Shown here in pieces: positions 34,730-43,009 of a stretch of DNA of 64,000 bases (positions within the stretch are counted from its first letter, which is position 1; each line of letters opens with the position of its first letter). This DNA is from Candidatus Kapaibacterium sp. GTDB lineage: Bacteria > Bacteroidota > Ignavibacteria > Kapaibacteriales > NICIL-2. The DNA lies in contig BPHJ01000001.1 in the NCBI GenBank assembly GCA_026003475.1, positions 1,549,189 through 1,613,188 on the forward strand, written 5' to 3'. Both the position numbers and the translations under genes were made by a program. The notes beneath the pieces were generated by a model. The model had not been told where the DNA came from and did no database searches. It was given only the letters and a program-made list of their open reading frames with translations.

Positions 34730-36115
34730 CGGTGTGGACGCACCCAGCAACGCAATCACATGCTCCAACGCAAGCGTACGTGAGCCTTTGACCAAGACCA
34801 CATCTCCGGGGCGGCCGATCTGCCGAACCAGTTCAGCCGCACGTGCATGATCATCGGCCAGCAATGCCGGGACCCCAAGTTCGATGGCCGCGCGATGCAT
34901 ATCTTCACCGAGCAAGACAAGCGCATCAGCACGTTCGCGCGCAAAGGAGAGAATGCGGCGATGCTCTGCCGGTGATGCCGCACCAAGTTCCCGCATGTCC
35001 CCGAGCACAGCAAGACGCCGTCCGTTGGTTGGATAGGCAGCAAGCGTTTCCAATGCACACCGCATCGAAGCGGGATTGGCATTGTAACAATCGTTCAGGA
35101 TGGTCATGCCGCCATCGGCTGATTGCACAACCATGCGTGCATACCCATGCGTCGGCGGAGGGCGATACTGCGCCAACTGCGCCGCAATCACATCCAACAA
35201 TGCTCCCATACTCACCGCTGCTGCCGAAGCAGCAATCGCACACAAAGCAGCGGCATAACCAGGTTGCACAATGCGTGCCTCTGCGCGCATGCCCTGCCAC
35301 TCGAGTGATACGATCGGGTATAACGTCTGCGGCTCGAAGCGAACGCTTGCCACCAGCATTGCATCGGCTGTTGTACCAAAGGTAAGCACCGATGGGAGCA
35401 TTGAATGGTAGCGTCTCAGCCGCAGATCATCGAGATTGACACAGGCAACACCGCCTGATGTTGCCAGCCAGCGAAAGAGTGCTGTTTCCTCCTGTTCAAC
35501 GCCGTCGAGCGAGCCGAAAAATTCCAGGTGCTCTTCGGCAATGGTCGTAATCAAACCATGCGTTGGTTCAACAATACGGCAGAGTTGCTCGATTTCCCCG
35601 GGATGATTCGTTCCAAGCTCGATGACCGCTGCTGTATGGTAGGAGCGCAAACCGAGCAAGACCAGCGGCACACCAACTTGATTATTCCAATTCTCTGGCG
35701 TTTTGTGAACGGCTCCATGTGCTGAGAGAAGATGAGCGGTCATGTCCTTCGTTGTTGTCTTGCCGACTGCACCTGCAATTGCCATCACAGGAATGCCAAA
35801 GCGACGACGATGGTACCGCGCCAGCGCACCGAGTGCACCAAGCGTGTCGCGTACCCAGATTGTTGGGACAGGGTGCTGAGGAAGTTCGTGCTGCCGGGTA
35901 ACCTCGAGCACCAGCGCAGCAGCGCCGCGTTCTACTGCTTGCTGGGTAAAGCAGTGACCATCGAATCGTTCGCCGCGCAGAGCGACAAAGAGCATACCCG
36001 GTTCGAGTGTGCGCGTATCGGTGGAAACGCCTTCGATGCTGAAGTTCTTCTCGGCTCCATCGCAGGCGATGGGGTCGAGTGCTTCGACGAGTTCGTGAGC
36101 TGTAAACAGTGCCAT
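34727..36115 (-). CDS. murF: UDP-N-acetylmuramoyl-tripeptide--D-alanyl-D-alanine ligase
   Basis: 462 residues from ATG 36115, a start supported by a -7 element 25 nt upstream. MurF adds D-Ala-D-Ala to the UDP-MurNAc-tripeptide, the last cytoplasmic step of peptidoglycan precursor synthesis. The N-terminal domain has GVSTDTRTLEPGMLFVALRGERFDGH. The ATP-binding P-loop is GAVGKTTTKD at about 115-124, where many relatives have GSNGKTTTK. Next come TPENWNNQVGVPLVLLGL, ELGTNHPGEI and the ligase C-terminal domain with NDCYNANPASMRCALETL and LAVLGDMRELG. It heads a murF-thioesterase-tyrS group. Confidence 0.95.
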   Translation of the reverse strand: MALFTAHELVEALDPIACDGAEKNFSIEGVSTDTRTLEPGMLFVALRGERFDGHCFTQQAVERGAAALVLEVTRQHELPQHPVPTIWVRDTLGALGALARYHRRRFGIPVMAIAGAVGKTTTKDMTAHLLSAHGAVHKTPENWNNQVGVPLVLLGLRSYHTAAVIELGTNHPGEIEQLCRIVEPTHGLITTIAEEHLEFFGSLDGVEQEETALFRWLATSGGVACVNLDDLRLRRYHSMLPSVLTFGTTADAMLVASVRFEPQTLYPIVSLEWQGMRAEARIVQPGYAAALCAIAASAAAVSMGALLDVIAAQLAQYRPPPTHGYARMVVQSADGGMTILNDCYNANPASMRCALETLAAYPTNGRRLAVLGDMRELGAASPAEHRRILSFARERADALVLLGEDMHRAAIELGVPALLADDHARAAELVRQIGRPGDVVLVKGSRTLALEHVIALLGASTP

Positions 36116-36139
36116 TGCTGATTGCGATACTGGACCGCG

Positions 36140-36147
36140 CAAAACTA
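36140..36147 (-). promoter_or_regulatory. -7 element for murF
   Basis: The minus strand reads TAGTTTTG, an exact TAnnTTTG match, 25 nt upstream of murF ATG 36115. It excludes an in-frame ATG at 36220 as the start. Confidence 0.5.
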
Positions 36148-36218
36148 CTTGCTGGAGCTGTTCAGTTTTCCCCCGAGCTGCCGATAACACCCAGCGAACA
36201 CAAGACGCCACTGTTGCC

Positions 36219-36815
36219 ATGTTCGAGCCGAACGAAACGACCGATCGCTACGTGGTCAGTTACGCCGACATGGTAACACTTCTGGTGGGAGTGTTCGTTG
36301 TTCTTTCGACAACGTTTCGCGCCGATGCTGATCGGTATCGCCAGCTTGCACGGGCGGCATCGCATGTGTTCGGGTCCACTCCAGCGGCAGATTCATCGGC
36401 TCCCACCGGTGCGGCGCTGGAAACCATCCTTGCGCGGCTGTCCCCAACGGATCTGGAGCACGACAACACCACATACCGGTGCATCCTTGCCGATGAAGTG
36501 CTCTTCGAATCTGGCTCCAGCCACATCAGCGACCCAGCTCGCCGTGCCCTGGTTGAGTTGGCACAGGTGCTGCAGAACGGTTCGGCAACGATCACCGTGG
36601 ACGGGCATTCCGATAATCGCCCCACCACCGATGGGCGCACCAATCTTGCCCTCTCGGTCGAACGTGCACTCAGCGTTGCAACGGTTCTTGCGCAAGCAGG
36701 TATACCTGAGCACCGTTTGGTTATTCGCGGCTTCGGTTCGAGCAAACCAATTGCGCCCGATCCCGCATCGGCAAGCAATCGTCGCGTCGAAATACTCATT
36801 GCCTTCGATCACTAA
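36219..36815 (+). CDS. MotB-like stator / OmpA-family protein
   Basis: 198 residues. A single N-terminal membrane helix at about 11-32 follows the MotB rule: RYVVSYADMVTLLVGVFVVLS, with Asp17 in the position of the proton-carrying aspartate of MotB. The C-terminal OmpA-like peptidoglycan-binding domain (about 85-197) has ADEVLFESGSSHISD, ITVDGHSDNRPTTDGRTNLALSVERA and ASNRRVEILIAF. The linker is short. No motA is adjacent. Downstream, 28 nt away, comes fliW, then csrA and a response regulator, all same strand, so a role in flagellar motor function is likely. Other MotB-like stators (ExbD/TolR-like or gliding motors) are possible. Confidence 0.85.
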   Translation: MFEPNETTDRYVVSYADMVTLLVGVFVVLSTTFRADADRYRQLARAASHVFGSTPAADSSAPTGAALETILARLSPTDLEHDNTTYRCILADEVLFESGSSHISDPARRALVELAQVLQNGSATITVDGHSDNRPTTDGRTNLALSVERALSVATVLAQAGIPEHRLVIRGFGSSKPIAPDPASASNRRVEILIAFDH

Positions 36816-36843
36816 TTCAGTGTCACCACGGACGGCACATTCG

Positions 36844-37314
36844 ATGGAAACAGCAACCATGCCCTTGCCCACGATGGCATCGAATCCCCCAACATCGTCC
36901 ATCCGCAAGCTCACCACAGAGCAATTCGGCGAAATTCTCGTCGAAGAACGGCACATGTTCACGTTCCCGAACGGCCTGCTGGGTTTCGAGCAGCTCCATC
37001 ACTTCATCATTGTTCGCGATGAACGAACCGAGCCAGTTCGGTGGCTCCTGTCGGTTGAGCACCCCGAGCTGAGCTTCCCCGTCATCAGCCCGTACTTCCT
37101 CCAGCCTGACTACGCTGTGGGGAAAGAATACAGCGACCCGCAACGATACACTCCGTTGGTAATCTTGACCCTCGGCAGTAGTGGTGCAACGGCAAACATG
37201 AAAGCGCCGATCATTCTCGACGTCGAGCATCAACATGGACAACAGATTATCATCCCTTCGGACAAGTATTCCACTGTTCACCCGATTGGAGTTCAACAAA
37301 CCAGCCAACGATAA
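36844..37314 (+). CDS. fliW: flagellar assembly factor FliW
   Basis: 156 residues from ATG 36844. FliW binds flagellin and the CsrA regulator alternately, so CsrA is released from repression of flagellin mRNA only when flagellin is scarce. Family features: [60 protein letters not shown] and the final [27 protein letters not shown]. The gene lies 2 nt ahead of csrA, the standard fliW-csrA pair. The motB-like gene upstream and CheY-like gene downstream complete a four-gene unit; no flagellin gene is in the window. Confidence 0.94.
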   Translation: METATMPLPTMASNPPTSSIRKLTTEQFGEILVEERHMFTFPNGLLGFEQLHHFIIVRDERTEPVRWLLSVEHPELSFPVISPYFLQPDYAVGKEYSDPQRYTPLVILTLGSSGATANMKAPIILDVEHQHGQQIIIPSDKYSTVHPIGVQQTSQR

Positions 37315-37316
37315 CC

Positions 37317-37577
37317 ATGCTTGTACTATCACGAAAAATCGGCGAAGTCATTACCATCGGTAACGCAATCACGATTACCATCTTGAGCTACGACCGCGGT
37401 ATTGTTCGGGTCGGCATCGAAGCGCCGAAGGATGTTCCGGTTCATCGCAAAGAGGTGTACGACCGCATCATCGAGCTCAACCGCCAAGCAAGCCAGGTAA
37501 CACCGGAGGCACTCCGCAGCACCATCGGTCGCTTACAACAAGCCACCGCTGTCACCAAAGAGACCAAGACCACATAG
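37317..37577 (+). CDS. csrA: carbon storage regulator CsrA
   Basis: 86 residues. The first 60 are canonical Csr[21 protein letters not shown], then [24 protein letters not shown] with the conserved R-GIEAP and VHR-EV RNA-binding strands. CsrA is a dimeric RNA-binding protein that blocks translation by covering GGA sites near ribosome sites. A roughly 25-residue polar C-terminal extension follows the core. Placed directly after fliW (2-nt gap) and before a response regulator (3-nt gap), as in FliW-CsrA partner-switch loci. Confidence 0.97.
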   Translation: MLVLSRKIGEVITIGNAITITILSYDRGIVRVGIEAPKDVPVHRKEVYDRIIELNRQASQVTPEALRSTIGRLQQATAVTKETKTT

Positions 37578-37580
37578 GCA

Positions 37581-38123
37581 ATGAGCAGCCCACCGCTGAT
37601 CTTGATCATTGACGACAATACGTGGATGCAGCGGATTGTCGCCAAAATCGTCGCCAGCTACGGCTGGGAGCCACTCATTGCAGGCAATGGGTATGATGGT
37701 GTCGTGCTCGCCCTAGAGCAGATACCGGACTTGGTCATCCTGGACTTGGTCATGCCGGATTTGTCGGGCATGCAGGTTCTCCGCCTACTCAAACGGTTAC
37801 CACAAACTGCGCACATCCCCGTGCTCATTCTGAGCGTAGCAACTGAAGCAGAGCTCCTCATGGAAACGATGCGGCACGGGGCAGCAGGATTCATCCGCAA
37901 GCCGTTCACCCGCTCGACCATTTACGAGAAAGTGACCGAAGTACTTGGCGGTGGTACATCCGCATCCCCCATGCCTGGAGCACCGCAACCAGCAGCCGAC
38001 ACAGCACCCCACGAGAGCCATGAATCCAAGACGCACTCCTCCTCGGCTCCTCTCGGCCGCTATCGCCAAGCACCATCAGCCACCGACGAACAGGAACTGC
38101 GGCGTTGGCTTGATTCGATCTGA
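37581..38123 (+). CDS. CheY-like response regulator with extra C-terminal segment
   Basis: 180 residues. Receiver domain over about 1-125: acidic pair Asp11/Asp12 (LIIDDNTWMQRIV), phospho-acceptor Asp55 (LVILDLVMPDLSGMQVL), Ser85 and Lys107 (FIRKPFT). After the domain about 55 residues follow, proline, alanine and histidine rich, ending in AELRRWLDSI-like text (EQELRRWLDSI). No DNA-binding output domain, so a protein-interaction role is likely, for example on motility. No kinase is adjacent. Its stop is 8 nt from the convergent gene at 38132-39034. Confidence 0.92.
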   Translation: MSSPPLILIIDDNTWMQRIVAKIVASYGWEPLIAGNGYDGVVLALEQIPDLVILDLVMPDLSGMQVLRLLKRLPQTAHIPVLILSVATEAELLMETMRHGAAGFIRKPFTRSTIYEKVTEVLGGGTSASPMPGAPQPAADTAPHESHESKTHSSSAPLGRYRQAPSATDEQELRRWLDSI

Positions 38124-38131
38124 GCTGAGTG

Positions 38132-39034
38132 CTACCACGGCGTCCAACTTGCCGCCACGATCGGGATCACCAGCGGCAACGAGCTGACACCAACTCCCGC
38201 ATCAAGTGCCAGCGCGGTATTTGCCAAGCGGACACCGACCACGACCATTGTTTGATATGGACGCGCAAGGTCGCTATTCCACAGTTCTGCCAACACATGC
38301 AGGTCGTCCCTTGCCGGAAGCTGCACATCTAAGCCCAATCCAAAACCAATCGCATTCGGCGTGTACCGCATGAGTGCCGAACCAAAGGTACCAGCGTTGA
38401 GTTGGTACACATCGCGGTCGGACAGATTATAGAAGGCCATCACAGTCAGGCGCGAGCGCACGCGGGTAAACGTTCCAGCAATCCATACGTGTTGCAGCCG
38501 ATTCGGTGCGTTGATCCATGCAAGATTACCACCTACGCAGAGGGATAGGTGCCCATCAAGTTGCTGGTAGTCGGCACGCACCAGGGTTGCTTTTGCGTTG
38601 ATAACGCTCAGTTGATGGCTCGCCGGGATACCCGGGACAATACTGCGAAGCAGCAGGATACTTCCAATCTGGCCAACACCAATCCCAGCACCCAGGGTCA
38701 ACAGTTCCATGCTCAGGATGCTATGGTTTGTGCCGATTGGCTCTGCTGTCGGCATCAGGAGAGTGCGCCATGCGTGGCGGTAGAACGACTCCAGCGGGCG
38801 AATCTCAACGACTTGATCCAGGTCAATGGTGGCAGTGCCAACCGCGGTTCGCACCTTGATTGCTTCGATCGAATCCCGCATGGCACGGGAAAGAAGCTCG
38901 CCGCGAAGCACATCACCCGTAGTCAGCCGCACATGGACCAACGTGCCGAACCACTCCTCGGGAATGTCGCTGCGTGGGCCAGCCCACGTGCTCAGACTCA
39001 TCACGCATGCAATGGCAAGCGCTGCCCACCTCAT
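38132..39034 (-). CDS. secreted beta-barrel-like protein of unknown function
   Basis: 300 residues; the signal peptide is MRWAALAIACVMSLSTWAG. A first segment of about residues 28-80 (WFGTLVHVRLTTGDVLRGELLSRAMRDSIEAIKVRT ... IDLDQVVEIRPLE) resembles an Sm-like/GUN4-type small beta module seen before outer-membrane barrels. The rest is strand-rich and may form a barrel or a membrane-inserted beta structure (LMRYTPNAIGFGLGLDVQLPAR, TMVVVGVRLANTALALDAGVGVSSLPL), ending in ASWTPW. It overlaps thrS by 4 nt (ATGA, 39031-39034), so the two are coupled. Confidence 0.7.
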   Translation of the reverse strand: MRWAALAIACVMSLSTWAGPRSDIPEEWFGTLVHVRLTTGDVLRGELLSRAMRDSIEAIKVRTAVGTATIDLDQVVEIRPLESFYRHAWRTLLMPTAEPIGTNHSILSMELLTLGAGIGVGQIGSILLLRSIVPGIPASHQLSVINAKATLVRADYQQLDGHLSLCVGGNLAWINAPNRLQHVWIAGTFTRVRSRLTVMAFYNLSDRDVYQLNAGTFGSALMRYTPNAIGFGLGLDVQLPARDDLHVLAELWNSDLARPYQTMVVVGVRLANTALALDAGVGVSSLPLVIPIVAASWTPW

Positions 39035-40950
39035 GCGAGCGGCTGGTTGAGTGTTGCGAACAGTTCGAGGACGGCATCGAGCGAGAATGTCCCGCGATCG
39101 CCCTTGCCATGCTCACGTAGCGCAACGGTCCCGCTCTCCTCCTCTTTCCGACCAACAATGAGCGCAAAGGGAATTTTCTGCTGCTCGCTTTCGGCGATTT
39201 TCCGCTGCACCTTCTCGGAGCGGTCGTCGAGACGGACACGGTATCCTTTCGACTCAAGAAGGGCATGGACCTTGCCTGCATACTCCCGCTGCGCATCGGT
39301 AATCGGCAGAACGCTCGCTTGGACCGGCGCAAGCCAAAAGGGGAAGTTGCCCGCATAGTGCTCCAGGAGAATGCCGATAAAACGCTCCATCGAACCAAAC
39401 GGAGCACGATGGATGATCACCGGCCGATGTTTGGCATTATCGGCACCGGTGTACTCCAACCCAAAACGCTCGGGCATGACGTAGTCCACTTGCACTGTGC
39501 CCAATTGCCAGCGCCGACCAATTGCATCGCGAACGATAAAGTCAATCTTGGGTCCGTAGAATGCTGCTTCGCCAATGCCGATCGTGTACGTGAGCCCCAT
39601 TTCATCAGCGACTTCTTGGATTTCTCGCTGCGCCCGTTCCCAGAGGGCGACATCGCCACCGTATTTGTCGGCATTGTCATCGCGAAACGAAAGCCGCGTC
39701 GAGACCTCCATCCCAAAGGTGCGGAAGACCAGTTGCGTCAGTTCGATGACTCCTTTGACTTCCTGTTTGAGCTGTTCGGGTGTGCAGTAGATGTGGGCAT
39801 CATCTTGCGTGAATCCCCGGACACGGACAAGCCCTGTCAGCTCGCCGGATTGCTCATAGCGATAGACGGTGCCGAACTCAGCCAAGCGGAGTGGCAAATC
39901 GCGGTACGACCGAGGCTGGCTGGCGTAGATCTGGTGGTGGTGCGGACAGTTCATCGGCTTGAGCAGATACTCCTCCTCCTCGACCTTCATCGGCGGGAAC
40001 TGTGAATCGGCATAGTAGGGATAGTGCCCGCTGGTCTTGTAGAGTTCGAGATTTCCCAGATGCGGGGTAATGACTTCCTGGTAACCACGCTTTTTCTGTT
40101 CGGCACGCAAGAAAGCTTCGAGCGTCCGACGGATGACAGTGCCATTGGGAAGCCAGATTGGCAAACCACTCCCGACGGCAGGAGTGATGAGAAAAATGTT
40201 GAGTTCCCTCCCCAACCGCCGATGGTCGCGACGCTCGGCTTCTTCGCGCTGACGCAAAAATTCATCGAGCATTTCTTTTTTGGGGAAGGAAATGCCGTAG
40301 AGCCGCGTCAACTGTTTCCGGCGATGGTCGCCACGCCAGTACGCGCCAGCAACCGAGAGCAACTTGGGATACCGCAGGTAACCAGTTGACGGAACGTGTG
40401 TGCCGCGGCACAGGTCGGTAAAGTTTCCCTGGCGGTAGAAGGTGATCGGCTGCCCGCGAAGCTCCTCGAGCAGTTCGAGTTTGTACTCATCGCCTTTGGC
40501 GTGGTAGTACGCGACAGCATCTTCCCAGGCAATCTCGATGCGCTCGTAGGGATTGTCGGCTTTGGCAAGCTCACGCATTTTCTCTTCGATGCGGGGAAAA
40601 TCCTCGCTCGAGATCACCGCGCCATTGGGCAAGTCCACGTCGTAGTAGAAACCCTGCTCTATTGGCGGACCGATTCCGAATTTGACGCCGGGGTATAGCG
40701 CTTCAAGCGCCTCGGCCATTAGGTGGGCAGTTGAATGCCAGAAAATGCGCTTGCCTTCGTCGTCGTTCCAGGTGAGAATGCGGACATGTGCATCCTCGGT
40801 GATCGGGCGCGAAAGGTCATAGATCGTCCCGTTGACGACGATCCCAAGAGCTGCGCGCGCCAGCCCTTCGCCAATTGAACGGGCAATCTCCATCCCGGTT
40901 GTGCCGGTGGGATATTCGCGCTGCGAACCATCGGGAAAAGTGATGATCAT
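39031..40950 (-). CDS. thrS: threonyl-tRNA synthetase
   Basis: 639 residues from ATG 40950 (a GTG at 40956 would add two). Class II synthetase for tRNA-Thr. N-terminal TGS domain: ITFPDGSQREYPTGTTGMEIA. The editing domain shows FWHSTAHLMAEALEALYPGVKFGIGPPIEQGFYYD and RGTHVPSTG. The catalytic core has EVITPHLGNLELYKTSGHYPYY, MNCPHHHQIYASQPRSYRDLPLRLAEFG with zinc-ligand cysteine and histidine, VRGFTQDDAHIYC, and IHRAPFGSMERFIGILLEHY. The C-terminal anticodon domain ends LELFATLNQPLA. Its promoter is at 41005-41012. Confidence 0.97.
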   Translation of the reverse strand: MIITFPDGSQREYPTGTTGMEIARSIGEGLARAALGIVVNGTIYDLSRPITEDAHVRILTWNDDEGKRIFWHSTAHLMAEALEALYPGVKFGIGPPIEQGFYYDVDLPNGAVISSEDFPRIEEKMRELAKADNPYERIEIAWEDAVAYYHAKGDEYKLELLEELRGQPITFYRQGNFTDLCRGTHVPSTGYLRYPKLLSVAGAYWRGDHRRKQLTRLYGISFPKKEMLDEFLRQREEAERRDHRRLGRELNIFLITPAVGSGLPIWLPNGTVIRRTLEAFLRAEQKKRGYQEVITPHLGNLELYKTSGHYPYYADSQFPPMKVEEEEYLLKPMNCPHHHQIYASQPRSYRDLPLRLAEFGTVYRYEQSGELTGLVRVRGFTQDDAHIYCTPEQLKQEVKGVIELTQLVFRTFGMEVSTRLSFRDDNADKYGGDVALWERAQREIQEVADEMGLTYTIGIGEAAFYGPKIDFIVRDAIGRRWQLGTVQVDYVMPERFGLEYTGADNAKHRPVIIHRAPFGSMERFIGILLEHYAGNFPFWLAPVQASVLPITDAQREYAGKVHALLESKGYRVRLDDRSEKVQRKIAESEQQKIPFALIVGRKEEESGTVALREHGKGDRGTFSLDAVLELFATLNQPLA

Positions 40951-41004
40951 TGCCACAAAAAGAGTGTGAGCCTATCATTGCGCCCATCGGCAATGAGCGC
41001 ACTT

Positions 41005-41012
41005 CAAAATTA
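41005..41012 (-). promoter_or_regulatory. -7 element for thrS
   Basis: The minus strand reads TAATTTTG, an exact TAnnTTTG match, 55 nt upstream of ATG 40950. No -33 box at 19-21 nt. Confidence 0.5.
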
Positions 41013-41044
41013 CGCTCCCTTGATTGCGGCCGTCCGAACAACAA

Positions 41045-41398
41045 TCACTGGCTGCTCGAGGTTTGTAACTGCTGCAGGGCAGCTTCACGCGAAGGGTAGA
41101 ACTCAAAGAGCCACTCCATCTGCGATATTCGGAACAGGTTCCGCACCGTCTCGCGGACACCAACCAAAACCACTGGTATCTTGTGGTCCCGCAATTGGCG
41201 GTATGCCAGCAGGAGCGCGCTCAAACCGCTGCTATCGGCATAATCCACACGTGAGAGGTCCATAACCAACGCGCTGATGGTTGGCTGGCAAAGAATCAGG
41301 AGCTCTGCTTTGACGTCGGGCGCGTTGCTCGAGTCCAGCCGCGACTCCTTGAGGGTGAAAATGACGATATTATCGTCGTGATCAACAGTGAACTTCAT
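41045..41398 (-). CDS. STAS-domain anti-sigma factor antagonist
   Basis: 117 residues from ATG 41398. The STAS fold is complete: VDHDDNIVIFTLKESRLDSSNAPDVKAELL and the phosphorylation motif VDYADSSGLSALLLAYRQL, where Ser57 is the expected acceptor. LVGVRETVRNLFRISQMEWLFEFYPS makes the last helix-strand. Such proteins work in partner switches with an anti-sigma kinase; none is adjacent. A ribosome site of G residues (GGGGGGACC) precedes the ATG. A leader box identical in core to those of the T9SS genes lies at 41416-41424. Confidence 0.88.
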   Translation of the reverse strand: MKFTVDHDDNIVIFTLKESRLDSSNAPDVKAELLILCQPTISALVMDLSRVDYADSSGLSALLLAYRQLRDHKIPVVLVGVRETVRNLFRISQMEWLFEFYPSREAALQQLQTSSSQ

Positions 41399-41458
41399 TG
41401 CTGGTCCCCCCAGCAGTGGAACATACACCGACACGTGCACCGGCAATGGTACACGCAG

Positions 41459-41466
41459 CAAATATA
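41459..41466 (-). promoter_or_regulatory. -7 element for the STAS gene
   Basis: The minus strand reads TATATTTG, an exact TAnnTTTG match, 61 nt upstream of ATG 41398. It lies just downstream of the stop of the next gene, so the STAS gene has its own promoter. Confidence 0.5.
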
Positions 41467-41477
41467 GCCAACCGCTC

Positions 41478-42824
41478 TTAGTGCATGCGCACGGTTTCGA
41501 TAATCTCGGCACCAAGGCGTTGCCCGTAGAGCTCCCCTGCAGCGATGCTGAAATCGTACTGCGTGCAACTCAACTGTTCAGCGGAGAGAATATCGGCACG
41601 CAATTCCTCGAGGTTTCGGTAATCACGATCCAGCATACCCCGCACGGCGTGTGTGCGATCGGTAATCCGTTCGATCTCCGGAAACGGCGTGCGGAATGCA
41701 TCCTGGAGGATGGCAATCACCGCTGCCGCGATCAGGGCATGGTCGGAGACGTATTCCGGTGTGGGCGGAGAAGGAATCGGGGCTTGATACGCTGGATTGA
41801 GCACTCGACGAATGTATGTTTCCGGTCGGAGCAATGGATAGCGGTACTTGGCTTTCCATGCCAGGACGTATCCATCGTGCATTGCCAGTCCCAGTCGCAG
41901 ATAGAGTACAGCACCGAACCCCATGCGGTAGGGACCGCTCCGCACCAGTTGCGTAGCGATACGCATCAAGTGAGCAGGGAACGTTGGCGCACGACCGAAA
42001 GGATCTGCCCAATAGCGGGCATCGTCGAGCTGGATTTCGGTGAGTGTGTTTCTGCGCAGAGAAACTTGCTTGGCTGCTCGGAAGAAGGCGCTGCCGGTAT
42101 CGGTCGAATACTCTGGTGGTGCTTCGATGGCAGTATCGCGAGCAACGAGAAAGCGCACGCTTGCCCATTGCGGTAGAAGAGGAACCGGAGCTTGATCAGG
42201 TGCCGTTGGTGCCCAAACGCCCGGAACAGGCGGCAACTGGTAATCGGGCGGAAAGAGTTTCTCCCAAGCGCGCTCACCACCATCGTTGCCAGCAACAGCA
42301 ACAATGCGCGCGGCCAACTCTCGGCCATAGCGGACTGAGCGCTCCCGCATTGCAGTATCGAGCTGGGCTAACCACCGCTGAGCAATGTTTGCTGCCTCGA
42401 GCGAATCAATGCGACGTCGCGTCTGCTCCGATGGTGGAAGCATCTGGCGGAGCAGCTCAGCAATAGCCGCATTTGCCACTAACGCCCAGTGATAGCGATT
42501 GCCACTGGTATCCGGAAACGGTAATCCCTCAAGCCCTGTGATGTTCCCTTCGAGCGAACGGTATTGGGGCATACCCGGAACCAACGCCTGGTAGAGCGTA
42601 ATGCCCATGTAGGCATAAATCCGTGCGGCAATCGGATCAACAATACTTGCATGCTGCTCCATGCACCAGGTTGCACACTCGTACCACTGCGTGGCCAGCA
42701 AGTCCGTATCGAAGTGGGCACCGTCGTATGCTGTCGGGTATGGATCCGGCACAACAACGGGATCGCTGCACTGCATCGCCAGCAGCGACAATGCAAGCAC
42801 CGCCATTTGAAACCATCGTGCCAT
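41478..42824 (-). CDS. vanadium-haloperoxidase/PAP2-like secreted protein
   Basis: 448 residues. An N-terminal signal (MARWFQMAVLALSLLAMQC) may be lipoprotein-type, although Gln before the Cys is unusual. The fold is that of vanadium-dependent haloperoxidases and acid phosphatases. Motif 1 is KAKYRYPLLRPETYIR (lysine and arginine-proline of the phosphate site). Motif 2 is PPTPEYVSDHALIAAA, SDH where relatives have SGH. The third motif, normally SR-xx-G-xx-H, is not found: the equivalent stretch before DFSIAAGELYGQRLGAE lacks both the arginine and the histidine. It may be inactive or have another role. Envelope protein. Confidence 0.75.
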   Translation of the reverse strand: MARWFQMAVLALSLLAMQCSDPVVVPDPYPTAYDGAHFDTDLLATQWYECATWCMEQHASIVDPIAARIYAYMGITLYQALVPGMPQYRSLEGNITGLEGLPFPDTSGNRYHWALVANAAIAELLRQMLPPSEQTRRRIDSLEAANIAQRWLAQLDTAMRERSVRYGRELAARIVAVAGNDGGERAWEKLFPPDYQLPPVPGVWAPTAPDQAPVPLLPQWASVRFLVARDTAIEAPPEYSTDTGSAFFRAAKQVSLRRNTLTEIQLDDARYWADPFGRAPTFPAHLMRIATQLVRSGPYRMGFGAVLYLRLGLAMHDGYVLAWKAKYRYPLLRPETYIRRVLNPAYQAPIPSPPTPEYVSDHALIAAAVIAILQDAFRTPFPEIERITDRTHAVRGMLDRDYRNLEELRADILSAEQLSCTQYDFSIAAGELYGQRLGAEIIETVRMH

Positions 42825-43009
42825 CTGGTGTGCACAGCAGAAATTGTTGAACGTCGGATTGGTTCTTACCAGGATTCCCTTCCCGCCCTACACGTGCATC
42901 CGCTGCACTCCGTCATTATCGGCGCAGCATGACGCACACTTGAAGTCGGTGCTGAAACTTCCTCAGCAGAGCTGGCGTTTATGCGTGCAACCAACTAACG
43001 ACCCTTTGG

